Assembly (NCBI RefSeq): GCF_905171775.1
Contig: NC_053499.1
Span: 27,592,526-27,656,525 of the forward strand
DNA length: 64,000 bases
Origin: Rana temporaria
Lineage: Eukaryota > Chordata > Amphibia > Anura > Ranidae
Direction: 5' to 3'
The translations under genes were made by a program, and so were the position numbers. Below are positions 11,313 through 21,553 of the stretch, in pieces; within the stretch, counting starts at the first letter, position 1; each line of letters starts with the position of its first letter. The notes beneath the pieces are model-generated. The model worked only from the letters and a program-made list of their open reading frames with translations, searched no databases and was not told the origin of the DNA.

Positions 11313-11874
11313 GAAGCCAAAAGATCTGTGCCAGTCTGTGCCTGGCAACTGTCCACGGAAGCCTTCAACTTAGACTTAAGCTGTTTGCCTGCCAAGTGCA
11401 TTCAAAACACATCCGCAACTTTTGGGAAAAGCAAATAATTAGAAAGTAGTATTTACAAGTAACAGATTAGTGCGCCGTGTTTGCATTCTGCTACCAGTGC
11501 AATTGATGTTCCTAATGGGCAGTGATCCAAATGTTGTACAACATGCGACAGACAGCAAGTGCTCAGTGATTAAACTACATGAAAAATGCTGTGTATTCAG
11601 AGGAAAGCATTAACATCAGATGGCTGTAATGTAATCTTCCCAAGAGACTGCACTTCCCAAGAGGCCTTGTACTTCCATATGCTCCTAAAACAACCTCCAA
11701 TACTGGCAACTACACGGAAATACTTTACTATAGGCAACTACACATCTGTACAAAGGTAACAAAATACATTCAAAGATCACACAAGGGCAGAACATTGTGC
11801 ATGTCTGATAATAACCAGCACCGGTCTAAAGTGAAACTATGGATACAAATAAATACATACAAATATAAAAACAT
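11313..11874. other. Unassigned spacer
   Basis: Mixed AT-rich sequence with no recognisable ends, RNA gene or exon. Confidence 0.35.
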
Positions 11875-12574
11875 GGGCCAGATTCACGTAGAATTCCGGC
11901 GGCGTAACGTATCCCATTTACATTACACCGCCGCAAGTTTTCAGAGCAAGTGCTTGATTCACAAAGCACTTGCCTGTAAACTTGCGGTGGCGTAACGTAA
12001 ATCCGTCCGGCGCAAGGCCACCTAATTCAAATGGGGCGTGTATCATTTAAATTAAGCGCGTTCCCGCGCCGAACGTACTGTGCATGCTCTGTTTTGTAAT
12101 TTCCCGCCGTGCTTTGCACGAAATGACATTGCACCAACGTAATTTTTTGAACAGGGACGTGCGTTACGTCCTTTTCTATTCCCGTACGACTTACGCAAAA
12201 AAAAAAAAAAAATTCATAGTTTGACGCGGGAACGACGCCCATACTTTAACATGACTAGTCTAAATATAAGCCATTGAAATAGCATGCGTAACTTTACGAC
12301 GGGAAAAGCTGACGTAAGAGAATGCGTCGAGCGCGCATACCTTCGTGGATCGCCGTAAACAGCTAATTAGCATACCCAACGCAGAAAACGATGCAAACTC
12401 CACCCAGCGGGCGCCAAAGTATTGCATCCTAAGATCCGAAGGCGTACGCCTGTCGGTTCTTAGCCAAATGCCGTTGTATCTTTGAATTCAAAATAAAGAT
12501 ACAACGCGGAAAATTTGAAAGTACGCCGGCGTATCAGTAGATAGGTCGGCGTACTCTCACTGTGAATCTGGCCC
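11875..12574. mobile_element. MITE, TIR GGGCCAGATTCAC
   Basis: The left end GGGCCAGATTCACG and right end GTGAATCTGGCCC are inverted copies. The interior is rich in CG dinucleotides and in imperfect inverted segments. The flanks are CAT and ATG, so the 3-bp duplication is not clean in this copy. Confidence 0.8.
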
Positions 12575-12593
12575 ATGCAGTCTGTTTCTAGCA

Positions 12594-13206
<613 letters not shown>

Positions 13207-14442
13207 GTGTTTCCTAAGAAGTGATTACTACTGTGTGGGGGCGTGTCTTTGCGTGTGATGTCACTGATTGTAATTCCCTATGAACAGATAATCAGTGGCA
13301 GTCACACTAGGAAGAACATGGAAAAGTTTGTTTACCCTTACCTCTCCCTGTTCTTCAGCTCTGTGACGCGATCGCGGTACACCGGCTGCGATCGGGCCTG
13401 CAGGAGTGGTCACGGAGCACAGGACCAGGTCGCGAGCGCACCGCCACCGGCGCGCTCGCGACCCACTGCTGGGCTCTTAAAGGTGACATACAGGTACGTG
13501 CTTGTGCCCAGCCCTGCCGACGTGCAACTAAAAAGGCAACATTTTTTTTTATAGTTTTGGACCGATTAGAACACCTGTCTGTTTTGATTGTTCTCTGTCC
13601 ACCCTCTATCTGTCCTGTTTACCATTATCATTGAAAGAGAGTTGTCCCCAGAAAAGTAGTAGGAGGGGAAATCTTCTAATGGGGACACTAGTTCATATGA
13701 CCTGGAGTTTCCCAAGGAATTCCCTTAATTTGCACAGATTTCCTCTTACTTCCTGTTTTGGCTATGGGACAGGAAGTGAAGAGAAATCCCCTAATGAAAC
13801 ACAGATGCCAAAAAAAAAAAAAAAAAATGGCAGGGGTTACAACGTTCCCTTCCCCAATACAAAATGCCTATAGTTTTACTTATAAAAGGCAAAGTTCACT
13901 GGCTAGCATTGACGTGAACAGGCACCATTGATCCAAGTTGCATCTGAAATCACACTGAACAGAGACCAACAGATTTTTTTTTTCTCCCTACAACAGTTTT
14001 TTTACCTTTTTCACTTTAATTGAGAAGGGAATTTATCAAAACTGGACCAGACAGCATCTGGAGCAACTGTGCATTGCAACCAGTCTCCACCCTTCATTTT
14101 CAAAGCTTAAAGTGGTATTAAAGTGATTGTAAAAGGCAGAAGGTTTTTTATTTTAATGCATTCTTTGCGTCAAAATAAAAAGCCTTGTGTGTGCGTAGTA
14201 GTCCCTCAATACTTACCCGAGCCTCATCTCAGTACAGCGAGGTCCACAAGACCCTTGGCTGTCCAGGACTCTCCCTCATGATTGGCTTAGACTCCCCATT
14301 GGCTTCCGTTGCCGTCAAAGTCAGTTAGCCAAACACCAATGTCAAAACGCAGCTAAATGCATTTTTAGCGCTGTCATAGTGCTGGCGTTTTCAAAACATC
14401 CTGTCTGCACGAGCCTCAACAATAACTGAAGTAGTTACTAGT
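13207..14442. other. Unassigned stretch with small repeat fragments
   Basis: Contains a GC-rich hairpin around 13425-13462 (GTCGCGAGCGC against GCGCTCGCGAC), a partial copy of the AAAACTGGA...CTCCA fold-back element at about 14036-14110, and a TTAA-type end, TTAAAGTGATTGTAAAAGG, at 14118. No gene recognised. Confidence 0.4.
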
Positions 14443-15214
14443 GGGGGTGCAACGGATCTTAGGAGATCCATGATCCGAACGGGTCACCCCCTTCGGATCG
14501 GCAGACACTGTGATCTGCGGATTGCCGCGGCTCCGGAGCTAGGCCGAAGCCGCGACCTTTCCTAATGTTATGACCGCGGCTCCGGCCTAGCTCCGGAAGC
14601 CGCGGCCATCTTGGTACACCCGGCAGCGGCCCTCCTCCTCGGTTTACACCCACAGAGGAGGAGGAGCCCGCACTCGTGGGACACACCGCTGGGGGGTTGT
14701 CTTACCTGAGGGGGGGGGGGTTGTCTTACCTGAGGGGGGGGGTGTTGTCTTACCTGAGGGGGGGGGGGGTGTTGTCTTACCCGAGGGGGGGGGGGGTGTC
14801 TTGTCTGAGGGGGGGGGGGGGTTTGTCGGTACTACATGGGGGGGAGATGTGGATATTACAGTGGGGGGGGGGGGATGTGGATATTACAGTGGGGGGGGGG
14901 GGGGGATGTGCATATTACAGTGGGGGGGGGGATGTGGATATTACAGTGGGGGGGGGGGAGATGTGGATATTACAGTGGGGGGGGGGGGGGAGATGTGGAT
15001 ATTACAGTGGGGGGGAGTGGATATTATAGTGGGGGGGGGATGTGGATATTACAGTGGGGGGGGGAGTGGATATTATAGTGGGGGGGGGAGAGATGTGGAT
15101 ATTACAGTGGGGGAGAATTTTTTTTTTCTTTTGCCGATCCGAAAAATGATCCGATCCGTGACTCCTGATCCGAGGAACGATCCGAACCGTAAGTTTTTTG
15201 ATCCGTTGCACCCC
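14443..15214. mobile_element. hAT-like non-autonomous element, TIR GGGGTGCAACGGATC
   Basis: The left end GGGGGTGCAACGGATC and the right end GATCCGTTGCACCCC are inverted copies. AGTTACTAGT occurs immediately outside both ends, so an 8-bp duplication of AGTTACTA or TTACTAGT fits hAT transposition. The middle is a G-rich tandem array, listed separately. No transposase is present. Confidence 0.8.
14690..15114 (+). repeat. Poly-G tandem array (GATGTGGATATTACAGT plus G runs)
   Basis: First about five units of TTGTCTTACCTGAGGGGGGG type, then about eight units of GATGTGGATATTACAGT, each followed by 7-14 G. It lies wholly inside the hAT-like element. Dense G runs give strong potential for G-quadruplexes on the plus strand. 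The Gly/Tyr-rich frames here are not genes. Confidence 0.9.
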
Positions 15215-15713
15215 TAGTTACTAGTGAAATCACAGGTTTAATATTTCCTGTGTCCTCTAAATATCTTTAAATAAGGGTCGCAAGTCATCCTTAGTCAATT
15301 TTGCAGCAGATCACGTAAAATGGTTCCATGACGGACTGCTTGGATTACTCATCAAGCAATGAAGAAATGCCCGCCTCGCTCTCAGCTGCTGGAAATAGCA
15401 GACGCATTTGTGTGCCAAGCTGGTAACAGAACTGACTTAGAAGTTGTGCACAGTGTAGAACACATATCCTCCAGGCCGGCCACATGCAGCCAGTTGCTAC
15501 TTGTCAAGCCGATTTGGTAAGCCGATTTGACAAGCGTTGTCACAGGTTAGAGCGGTCTCTGTATTTCCTGGAAAGCAATCAATCAAACTTACGTGAACTC
15601 CGTAAACATTTTGTTGTATTTTTAGGTAAAGAATTTATGCACACAGGCATTAAAAAAATAAATAAAAAAAAACACTCCCATCTATGCTAGAGCTGGCAGA
15701 ATAATACAACGCA
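15215..15713. other. Unassigned left flank of the DIRS element
   Basis: Mixed sequence up to the DIRS boundary. Short direct motifs (AAGCCGATTTG, twice, near 15508-15531) are seen. No gene recognised. Confidence 0.4.
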
Positions 15714-15752
15714 AAAACAGAGTTAGTCTTACCGGAAACTCTGTTTCCAGGA

Positions 15753-15854
15753 GTCTTCCAGGACAGCCCTTGAGAGATGGAGCTCCTCCCTGGACAGGAA
15801 ACACATCACCCCCAGCTCTTTAAAAGGCGGTCCCTCAGGCATCTGTTCAGTTTT
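15753..15854. repeat. DIRS left inverted terminal repeat
   Basis: The 102 bases starting GTCTTCCAGGACAGCCC and ending GTTCAGTTTT are the exact reverse complement of 21069-21170. The outermost part, 15714-15752, differs from the right end and is instead matched by the internal complementary region. Confidence 0.95.
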
Positions 15855-15919
15855 AATCCAAGAACCGAAGGACGGAGCTGAAATACAGTTAATAACATAT
15901 ATACCATTTACATTATTCA

Positions 15920-16022
<103 letters not shown>

Positions 16023-16047
16023 ACCTCAAAGCATAGGGTGGGAACGT

Positions 16048-16134
16048 GCTGTCCTGGAAGACTCCTGGAAACAGAGTCTCCGGCAAGACCAACCCTGTTC
16101 TTCCCAAGGCGTCTTCCAGGACAGCCCTTGAGAG
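16048..16134. repeat. DIRS internal complementary region (ICR)
   Basis: The left half (16048-16098, containing CTCCTGGAAACAGAGTCTCC) is the reverse complement of the outer left end at about 15714-15770, with a few mismatches. The right half (16101-16134, TTCCCAAGGCGTCTTCCAGG onward) is the reverse complement of the outer right end at 21148-21180. The two outer ends are thus represented joined together, as the DIRS model requires for templating a closed circle. Confidence 0.92.
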
Positions 16135-16155
16135 GATGAGCAAGCACTCACCAGT

Positions 16156-17190
16156 TTAGGGAGGGACTACTGCTTGGAGGACTTTTCTCCCAAAGGCCTG
16201 ATCTTGATTACTCAAGACATCCAAACGATAGTGTCGAATGAATGTTGACATGCTTGACCACGTGGCGGGCTTACATATCTGCTCAGGGGTAGCGCCGGCT
16301 TTTTCTGCCCAGGACGTGGCTAACGCCCTTGTAGAATGTGCCTTCAAGCCTTGCGGAGGGTCCAGGTGCAGAGTTTTGTACCCTTCCAAGATGGCCATTT
16401 TGATCCACCTGGATATTGTCCCTTTTGAAGCTTGTTTTCCTTTTCGATTTCCGGAAAAAAGAACAAACAGGGCCTCTGATGTTCTAAACTCCTTAGTTGC
16501 ATCTAGATAGGCAAGAAGGCATCTTCGGACGTCCAGCCGATGCAGCTGTTCTTCTTTGCTGTTTGCAGGTTTATTGCAAAAAGAGGGTAAAATAATGTCC
16601 TGACTCTTGTGAAAAGAAGAAGCGACCTTTGGAACAAAAGATTGGTCCGTTCTCAGAATGACCCGATCCTCCAATACCTGCATGTAAGGTTCTCTGATTG
16701 ATAGAGCCTGGAGTTCGCTGACCCTGCGAGCTGTAGTCATTGCAATTAAGAAGACTGTCTTTAAAGTAATTAACCTTAGAGAAGCCTCTGATATCGGCTC
16801 AAAAGGCTCTCTAATAACTGCTTTCAACATAATGGAAAGATCCCATGTCGGTACTTTTCGGCATGGGGCCGGTCGTTGTTTAGCAACCGCCTTACAAAAT
16901 CTGTTAATGAGTGGATCTTGCTGCAGTGAGCGTTGAACGTAAACTGATAAGGCCGCAATTTGAACTTTAATAGTGCTTAAAGCCAATTTCTTGTCGATGC
17001 CTTCTTGTAAGAATTCTAAAATTGTTGGAGAATCGTATTCTCTCTTCCTATTCTCTTTCAGCCAGAGATTAAATTTTTTCCAGTGTTTCTGATAAATTGC
17101 TCTGGTATTTGGCTTGCGACTCTGTAACAGAGTTTTGATCACCCTGTCTGATAGACCCTTAGACTTCAGGATGTCTATTTCAGATACCAA
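16156..17190 (-). CDS. DIRS tyrosine recombinase (YR)
   Basis: The last 344 codons of a long minus-strand frame encode a phage-integrase-like tyrosine recombinase. This enzyme recombines the circular cDNA of the element into the genome through a covalent phosphotyrosine intermediate. Counting from 17190, an N-terminal helical core-binding segment (about residues 25-110) precedes the catalytic domain. Its conserved residues are Arg156 in ARRVSEL, His285 and Arg288 in HSTR, Trp311, and the nucleophile Tyr321 in FIRHY, so the active site looks complete. The upstream part of the same frame (to 19011) overlaps the RT frame and is probably not translated as such. No ATG marks the start. The frame overlaps the end of RT by about 16 nt in the -1 direction, so expression may be by frameshifting or reinitiation (inference). 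No stop or frameshift is seen. Confidence 0.93.
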   Translation of the reverse strand: MVSEIDILKSKGLSDRVIKTLLQSRKPNTRAIYQKHWKKFNLWLKENRKREYDSPTILEFLQEGIDKKLALSTIKVQIAALSVYVQRSLQQDPLINRFCKAVAKQRPAPCRKVPTWDLSIMLKAVIREPFEPISEASLRLITLKTVFLIAMTTARRVSELQALSIREPYMQVLEDRVILRTDQSFVPKVASSFHKSQDIILPSFCNKPANSKEEQLHRLDVRRCLLAYLDATKEFRTSEALFVLFSGNRKGKQASKGTISRWIKMAILEGYKTLHLDPPQGLKAHSTRALATSWAEKAGATPEQICKPATWSSMSTFIRHYRLDVLSNQDQAFGRKVLQAVVPP

Positions 17191-19100
17191 GCCGCCAGAT
17201 TCAAAAAGGTTGGGTTGGGGTGCTGGACCGGACCTTGAGACAGCAGATCCGGACTGCACGGCAACATCCAGGGTGGCCGATCTACTAAGGATAGTAGAAG
17301 TGAAAACCAGGCCCTTTTCGGCCAAAAGGGGGCTATTAAAATGAGGGAAGTCTTCTCCATCTTGAATTTGGAGAGGACTCTCGGCAAAAGATGAAGTGGA
17401 GGGAAAGCATAGGTCAGGTTGAATGTCCAACTGTTCTGTAAGGCATCGACTGCTAGTGGCTGATCTCTTGGATTCAGAGAGAAGAAATTTGGTAGTTTGG
17501 CATTTTTCCTGTTTGCGAAAAGGTCGATTTCCGGAAGACCCCACTTGGTAACTATGTCTGCAAACACTGTCGGATCTAGAGACCACTCCTCTTGAGAGAT
17601 CGACTGTCTGCTCAAAAAATCTGCTAGACCGTTCTGCGTACCTTTGAGATGGACGGCCGATAGGGACTCCAGATTCCCTTCTGCCCAAACAAACATTTCC
17701 TTGGCTATATTCATCAGGCTGGGGTTCCTGGTTCCCCCCTGCTTGTTCAGATACGCCACAGACGTGACGTTGTCCGACCTGATTTGCACATGCTGATGTT
17801 TTAGTTGGTCTTGAAATGCTGCCATGCCTTTTGCTACAGCTTTTAACTCTCTGTAATTTGATGAGCGCTTCTTTTCTAGATGACTCCAAAGGCCTTGTGC
17901 CCATTGATCCCCTAGATGGGCTCCCCAGCCTTGGTTGCTGGCGTCCGTCGTCAGTATGAGCACAACCGAGGGGTTCCACAACAGACCTCCTTTCAGGTTG
18001 TTTTGGTTTCTCCACCACCAAAGTGCTTGTTTTGTTTTTTCTGCAAGAAACACTTTGTCCTCCAAGTCCTTTCCTAAAAGATTCTGTAAAAGGAATGACT
18101 GGAGCGGTCTTTGGTGAAACCTGGCCCATTTCACTGCTGGTATGGAGGCTGTCATGAGGCCTAGAACCGACATTATCTCCCTTATGGTTACAGGGAGATT
18201 TGTCTGTATTTGCGCTACTCGTTGAGTTATGTGATCGATTTTTTCTTGAGGAAGAAAGGTCTTCTGTTCTGTTGAATTTATTATATAGCCCAAAAACAGG
18301 ATCTCCTGAGAGGGAATGAGGTTTGATTTCTCCTGGTTGATGATCCAACCTAACTGAGTCAACCACTGCTGGGCGACCACTAGGTCTGCCAGCAGTTTTT
18401 GCCTCGTCGGTGCTAAGAACAGTAAGTCGTCTAAATATGGGACGACTGTTATGCCCTGGAGTCTTAGGGGGGCCAGTGTCTCCGCAAGAATCTTTGTAAA
18501 AATCCTCGGGGACGAGGAGAGGCCAAAGGGAAGAGCTTGACTCTGAAAATGATACATTTTTTCTCTCACTTGAATGGCTATGCGGAGGAACTTTTGGGAG
18601 CTTTTCCTGATAGGAATATGAAGGTAGGCATCCTTCAAATCTATTTTTGCCATGAAACAATCTTTCTGAAGCAGATTTTTCACAGAATAGATCGATTCCA
18701 TCCGGAACTTTTTGTATCGAATGGCCGTGTTCAAAGGTTTCAGGTTGAAGATCAGGCGGTACTTGCCTGACGGCTTCCGCACTAAAAAGACGTGCGAGTA
18801 AAAACCCTGACCCTCCTCTTGTTTGGGAACTGGTATTATGACCTTCTGATCTACAAGCTCTCCAATGAGATGTTGTAATGCCTGGGCTTTTGTCTGATTT
18901 TTTGCCAGTTGTGTAATCAAGAACCTTTTTGGTGGTGTTTGATCGAACTCCAGAGCATAACCCCTTTCTATGACTCCTCTGACAAAATTGTTGGAGGTCA
19001 GTTTTTTCCATTGTGGAAGGAAGTCCCCCAATCTTCCTCCCACTTGGATCCTGATATCACTGGGTTTTGGGATTTTTGTCAGGAGGGTTAAAGAGCACAT
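17175..19100 (-). CDS. DIRS reverse transcriptase / RNase H polyprotein
   Basis: A 641-residue frame. The RT domain spans about residues 75-290, with the fingers motif KPSGKYRLI at 109-117, the first catalytic Asp in DLKDAYLHIPI (154), LPFGLSSSP at 190-198, and the active-site YLDD at 222-225. RNase H follows at about 380-500 with acidic residues in TTDAS (386), YRELKAV (418), SDN (443) and ADFLSR (494). Residues about 505-635, including LTYAFPP and LILIAPFWP, match the region that DIRS literature calls a Dam-like methyltransferase domain; whether it is an active enzyme cannot be judged. It copies the genomic RNA and degrades the RNA strand. The chosen ATG at 19100 lies inside the last 44 nt of gag, in a different frame, so translation needs a +1 (or -2) shift, reinitiation, or a separate mRNA. 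No internal stop is seen. Confidence 0.95.
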   Translation of the reverse strand: MCSLTLLTKIPKPSDIRIQVGGRLGDFLPQWKKLTSNNFVRGVIERGYALEFDQTPPKRFLITQLAKNQTKAQALQHLIGELVDQKVIIPVPKQEEGQGFYSHVFLVRKPSGKYRLIFNLKPLNTAIRYKKFRMESIYSVKNLLQKDCFMAKIDLKDAYLHIPIRKSSQKFLRIAIQVREKMYHFQSQALPFGLSSSPRIFTKILAETLAPLRLQGITVVPYLDDLLFLAPTRQKLLADLVVAQQWLTQLGWIINQEKSNLIPSQEILFLGYIINSTEQKTFLPQEKIDHITQRVAQIQTNLPVTIREIMSVLGLMTASIPAVKWARFHQRPLQSFLLQNLLGKDLEDKVFLAEKTKQALWWWRNQNNLKGGLLWNPSVVLILTTDASNQGWGAHLGDQWAQGLWSHLEKKRSSNYRELKAVAKGMAAFQDQLKHQHVQIRSDNVTSVAYLNKQGGTRNPSLMNIAKEMFVWAEGNLESLSAVHLKGTQNGLADFLSRQSISQEEWSLDPTVFADIVTKWGLPEIDLFANRKNAKLPNFFSLNPRDQPLAVDALQNSWTFNLTYAFPPLHLLPRVLSKFKMEKTSLILIAPFWPKRAWFSLLLSLVDRPPWMLPCSPDLLSQGPVQHPNPTFLNLAAWYLK

Positions 19101-20379
19101 TGGTTTTCTTTTTCCCCCCTTGCGTCGCCCAGGGTCTATTTGAATTCCCTTTTTCCTGATTTTTCTTTTGTCCTTTAAAGGGACGAAAAAACTTCTTGAA
19201 ACCTGACTTTTTCTTGTCAGGAAAAGTCTTCTTTTTATCCGCAGTGCGTTCTAACGCTTCATCTAGCGGAGTGCCAAACAAAAAATTTCCTGAAAAAGGA
19301 ACGCTGCAAAGGCGTAACTTAGAGGCAGTGTCTCCCGGCCAGGTTTTGAGCCAAAGAGTTCTCCTCGCAGCCACTGATAGAGAAGCTGCCCTGGCTGAAA
19401 GCTTTACTGATTCTGCCGAGGCATCGGCAATAAAGCCCACAGCTTTAAACAGCATGGGAAAGGATTTTAACAGCTCTTCTCTAGACGTACCTGCTGTCAG
19501 GTGTTCCTGCAATTGTTTGAGCCAAAACTCCAAATTACGTGCTACACACGTGGTTGCTAATGCTGGCTTAAGGTTAGCCATGGCCGTGTCCCAGGATCTC
19601 TTGAGGATAACATCCCCTCTTTTATCCATGGGATCCGCTAAATGTCCCATGTCCTCGAACACGAGATCTGAGTGTTTAGAAACCTTTGCTAGTGGGGCAT
19701 CAAGTTTTGGAGATTGATTCCAGACCGCAGCAGGGTCCTCATCAAAAGGGAATCTCCTTTTTAAACCACCTGAAAAGAAGGGCCTTTTGTCAGGTTCCTC
19801 CCATTCTTTCAGGACTAAGTCTGAAACTATTTTGTGCACTGGAAAAACCTTCTGTTTTTTCCTGCTTAACCCCTGATACATTTTATCATGACGTGAAAGC
19901 GAAGCTTTTTCCTCCTTCAACTCCAATGTCTCATGAATAGCCCCAATTAGTTCATCTACCTCCTCCTGGGAGAGTTTGAATCTAGTAGGGGTGTGGGAGT
20001 CATCCTGAACATTTTCTTGCCCAGAATCTCCCTGGGAAGAATCTGCCTCAGAATTCTCAAGGGAAATCTCCTCATTCTCTACAGGATCACCTGTTCCTGA
20101 TGCTACCAGAACTGGAGAGGTGGGCACCTCCTGCTGTTTAGCAGCTGAACCTGCAATCTGTGTGTCAGCAATTAATTTTCTAAAAGACTGAAAAGTTGCT
20201 TGCATTTCATCCTTAAAAGAACCCAGAAATTTGTTGAGCGGGGAATCCTCTTCGCTATTCACAACAGTAGTAATACAGGGACCACATAAACTTTTGGTAT
20301 AGCCAGAAGCAAGCCTTGCATTACATGTGGCACATTTCTTTTTGTCTCTAGAAGGGGTTTTAGTATCCTTTGATTCTTT
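19057..20379 (-). CDS. DIRS Gag-like protein, main exon
   Basis: A 440-codon frame with DIRS Gag layout. Near the N-terminus is a CATC...LCGPC zinc-binding-like motif (C-x2-C-x12-C-x2-C). An acidic, Ser/Glu-rich stretch follows, then a helical central region, and a Lys-rich C-terminus (KKSGFKKFFRPFKGQKK) suited to RNA binding. It presumably coats the element RNA. An ATG at 20448 would start the frame with a Ser-Leu repeat encoded by (CT)n, which is implausible. I instead place the first codons in a short upstream exon (20572-20619), joined at 20379. The joined product would be about 456 residues. The 3' end overlaps the RT frame by 44 nt. Confidence 0.85.
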   Translation of the reverse strand, partial: KESKDTKTPSRDKKKCATCNARLASGYTKSLCGPCITTVVNSEEDSPLNKFLGSFKDEMQATFQSFRKLIADTQIAGSAAKQQEVPTSPVLVASGTGDPVENEEISLENSEADSSQGDSGQENVQDDSHTPTRFKLSQEEVDELIGAIHETLELKEEKASLSRHDKMYQGLSRKKQKVFPVHKIVSDLVLKEWEEPDKRPFFSGGLKRRFPFDEDPAAVWNQSPKLDAPLAKVSKHSDLVFEDMGHLADPMDKRGDVILKRSWDTAMANLKPALATTCVARNLEFWLKQLQEHLTAGTSREELLKSFPMLFKAVGFIADASAESVKLSARAASLSVAARRTLWLKTWPGDTASKLRLCSVPFSGNFLFGTPLDEALERTADKKKTFPDKKKSGFKKFFRPFKGQKKNQEKGNSNRPWATQGGKKKTNVLFNPPDKNPKTQ

Positions 20380-20387
20380 CTGACAGG

Positions 20388-20433
<46 letters not shown>

Positions 20434-20571
20434 CCTTAGTAAGTACATAACACGTGCCCCCTCCTCCCCTGTTCTAAGGTGCCCACTGAGCTATACATAG
20501 GAATACAACCTATCTAGCTCCCCTATACAGGTGAAAAACACAGGCATAAGGTTCTGGCACAGCCAGCCTAC
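20380..20571 (-). other. Predicted 192-nt spliceosomal intron in DIRS gag
   Basis: It begins GTAGGCT and ends TTTTCCTGTCAG. A (CT)n run at 20391-20430 supplies the polypyrimidine tract. The intron length is a multiple of three and the flanking exons are in the same frame, but it contains at least one in-frame stop (at 20491-20493), so unspliced RNA could not give the full Gag. The alternative is that the (GA)n microsatellite expanded within gag and damaged its start. Confidence 0.6.
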
Positions 20572-20619
20572 CTGTGAAGAGCCGGCGCCAGACTCCCCTG
20601 GAGCGTGTGCAGCGTCCAT
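20572..20619 (-). CDS. DIRS Gag, predicted 16-codon first exon
   Basis: On the minus strand an ATG at 20619 has A at -3 and G at +4, a strong start context. It opens MDAAHAPGESGAGSSQ, which ends exactly at TTCACAG|GTAGGCT, a good 5' splice site. The acceptor is CTGTCAG|AAAGAA at 20380/20379, preceded by a long (CT)n polypyrimidine tract. Joining is in phase 0. Short exons are hard to prove by eye, so this is a model and not an observation. Confidence 0.6.
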
Positions 20620-21068
20620 GCTGCTCGGTGAATAGGCAGAGTACAGCCCACGCTTGCTGCCTTTTGAAAGCGCCGACTCGGCCTTCTTCAAACCCCGCGC
20701 CAGAAACCGGAACCTGAGCTTCCGGCGCACAGTGATGACGCGCATTCCGGCCTGGAGGTTACGCCCAGCGACTTCCGGGTCACGGCGTCCACCGTAAGGA
20801 AGATTCTCCCGCCGCCAGACGCCGCCGCCCATGCACGCCATCACTGCCCACTCCCTCGCCGGGCACCGGAGGGAAGGAAGAACGGGGAACTCCAAGCACA
20901 TGCGGAGGGAACCCGTGGCCCAAAAAACGGAGAGGATTACCAGGTGAGGGAACAACCAGCCCAGCTGTCTTCCCCCGCCCTTTAGAGATGGACACTCTCC
21001 CGGATCCATCCCTCTCTGAAAAAGACGGTTCCTCAGTGACATGTCTCCTCCGTTCTGAGGAAACACAT

Positions 21069-21170
21069 AAAACTGAACAGATGCCTGAGGGACCGCCTTT
21101 TAAAGAGCTGGGGGTGATGTGTTTCCTGTCCAGGGAGGAGCTCCATCTCTCAAGGGCTGTCCTGGAAGAC
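21069..21170. repeat. DIRS right inverted terminal repeat
   Basis: Exact reverse complement of 15753-15854 over 102 bases. The outer extension GCCTTGGGAA (21171-21180) is matched only by the internal complementary region. Because the element reads on the minus strand, this is the 5' end and probably holds the promoter. Confidence 0.95.
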
Positions 21171-21182
21171 GCCTTGGGAAAA

Positions 21183-21553
21183 TTGCTTACGTGCGCAATT
21201 GAGTGTGTTTACTTATTGGAACTGGATGTGTGTAAACCTATTTTTATTGGCTAGAATATTCATTTTGTGTATTGTGTTTGTGTGTATTTAATGAATGTAT
21301 GTATGTATGTGTGTGTGTGTGTGAGTGAAAACACTGGTCTAACATACAGACCTGAACACCATTAATGGACACATGAAATGGAGCCCTTTTCAAAGCCATT
21401 ACAATAAAAAATATATATATATTTTTTCTTTTTTTAAAAAGCCTCCAAAATATCCAAACACCACAATGTGCCTGAACTCTGAAATAGAACTGCATTCAGA
21501 CATAAAAAAAAAAAAAAAATGCAATTTTTTTTTTCTGCATGTAAACATGAGGC
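21183..21553. other. Right flank of the DIRS element, with (GT)n
   Basis: Contains GTATGTATGTGTGTGTGTGT at about 21298-21322 and several A/T runs. No gene recognised. Confidence 0.4.

Noticed and set aside
17190..19011. Upstream 600 codons of the recombinase frame as a separate protein
   Set aside because: It overlaps the RT/RNase H domains in another frame and has no recognisable domain; treated as a shadow, with the caveat noted under findings.
19196..19717. 173-codon plus-strand frame
   Set aside because: Antisense to gag, no motif.
20431..20448. ATG at 20448 as the start of Gag
   Set aside because: It would add a Ser-Leu repeat encoded by (CT)n, which looks like an acceptor polypyrimidine tract.
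20491..21066. 191-codon minus-strand frame upstream of gag as its own gene
   Set aside because: Only its end, from the ATG at 20619, makes sense, as a first exon of gag; the rest is probably 5' untranslated DIRS sequence.
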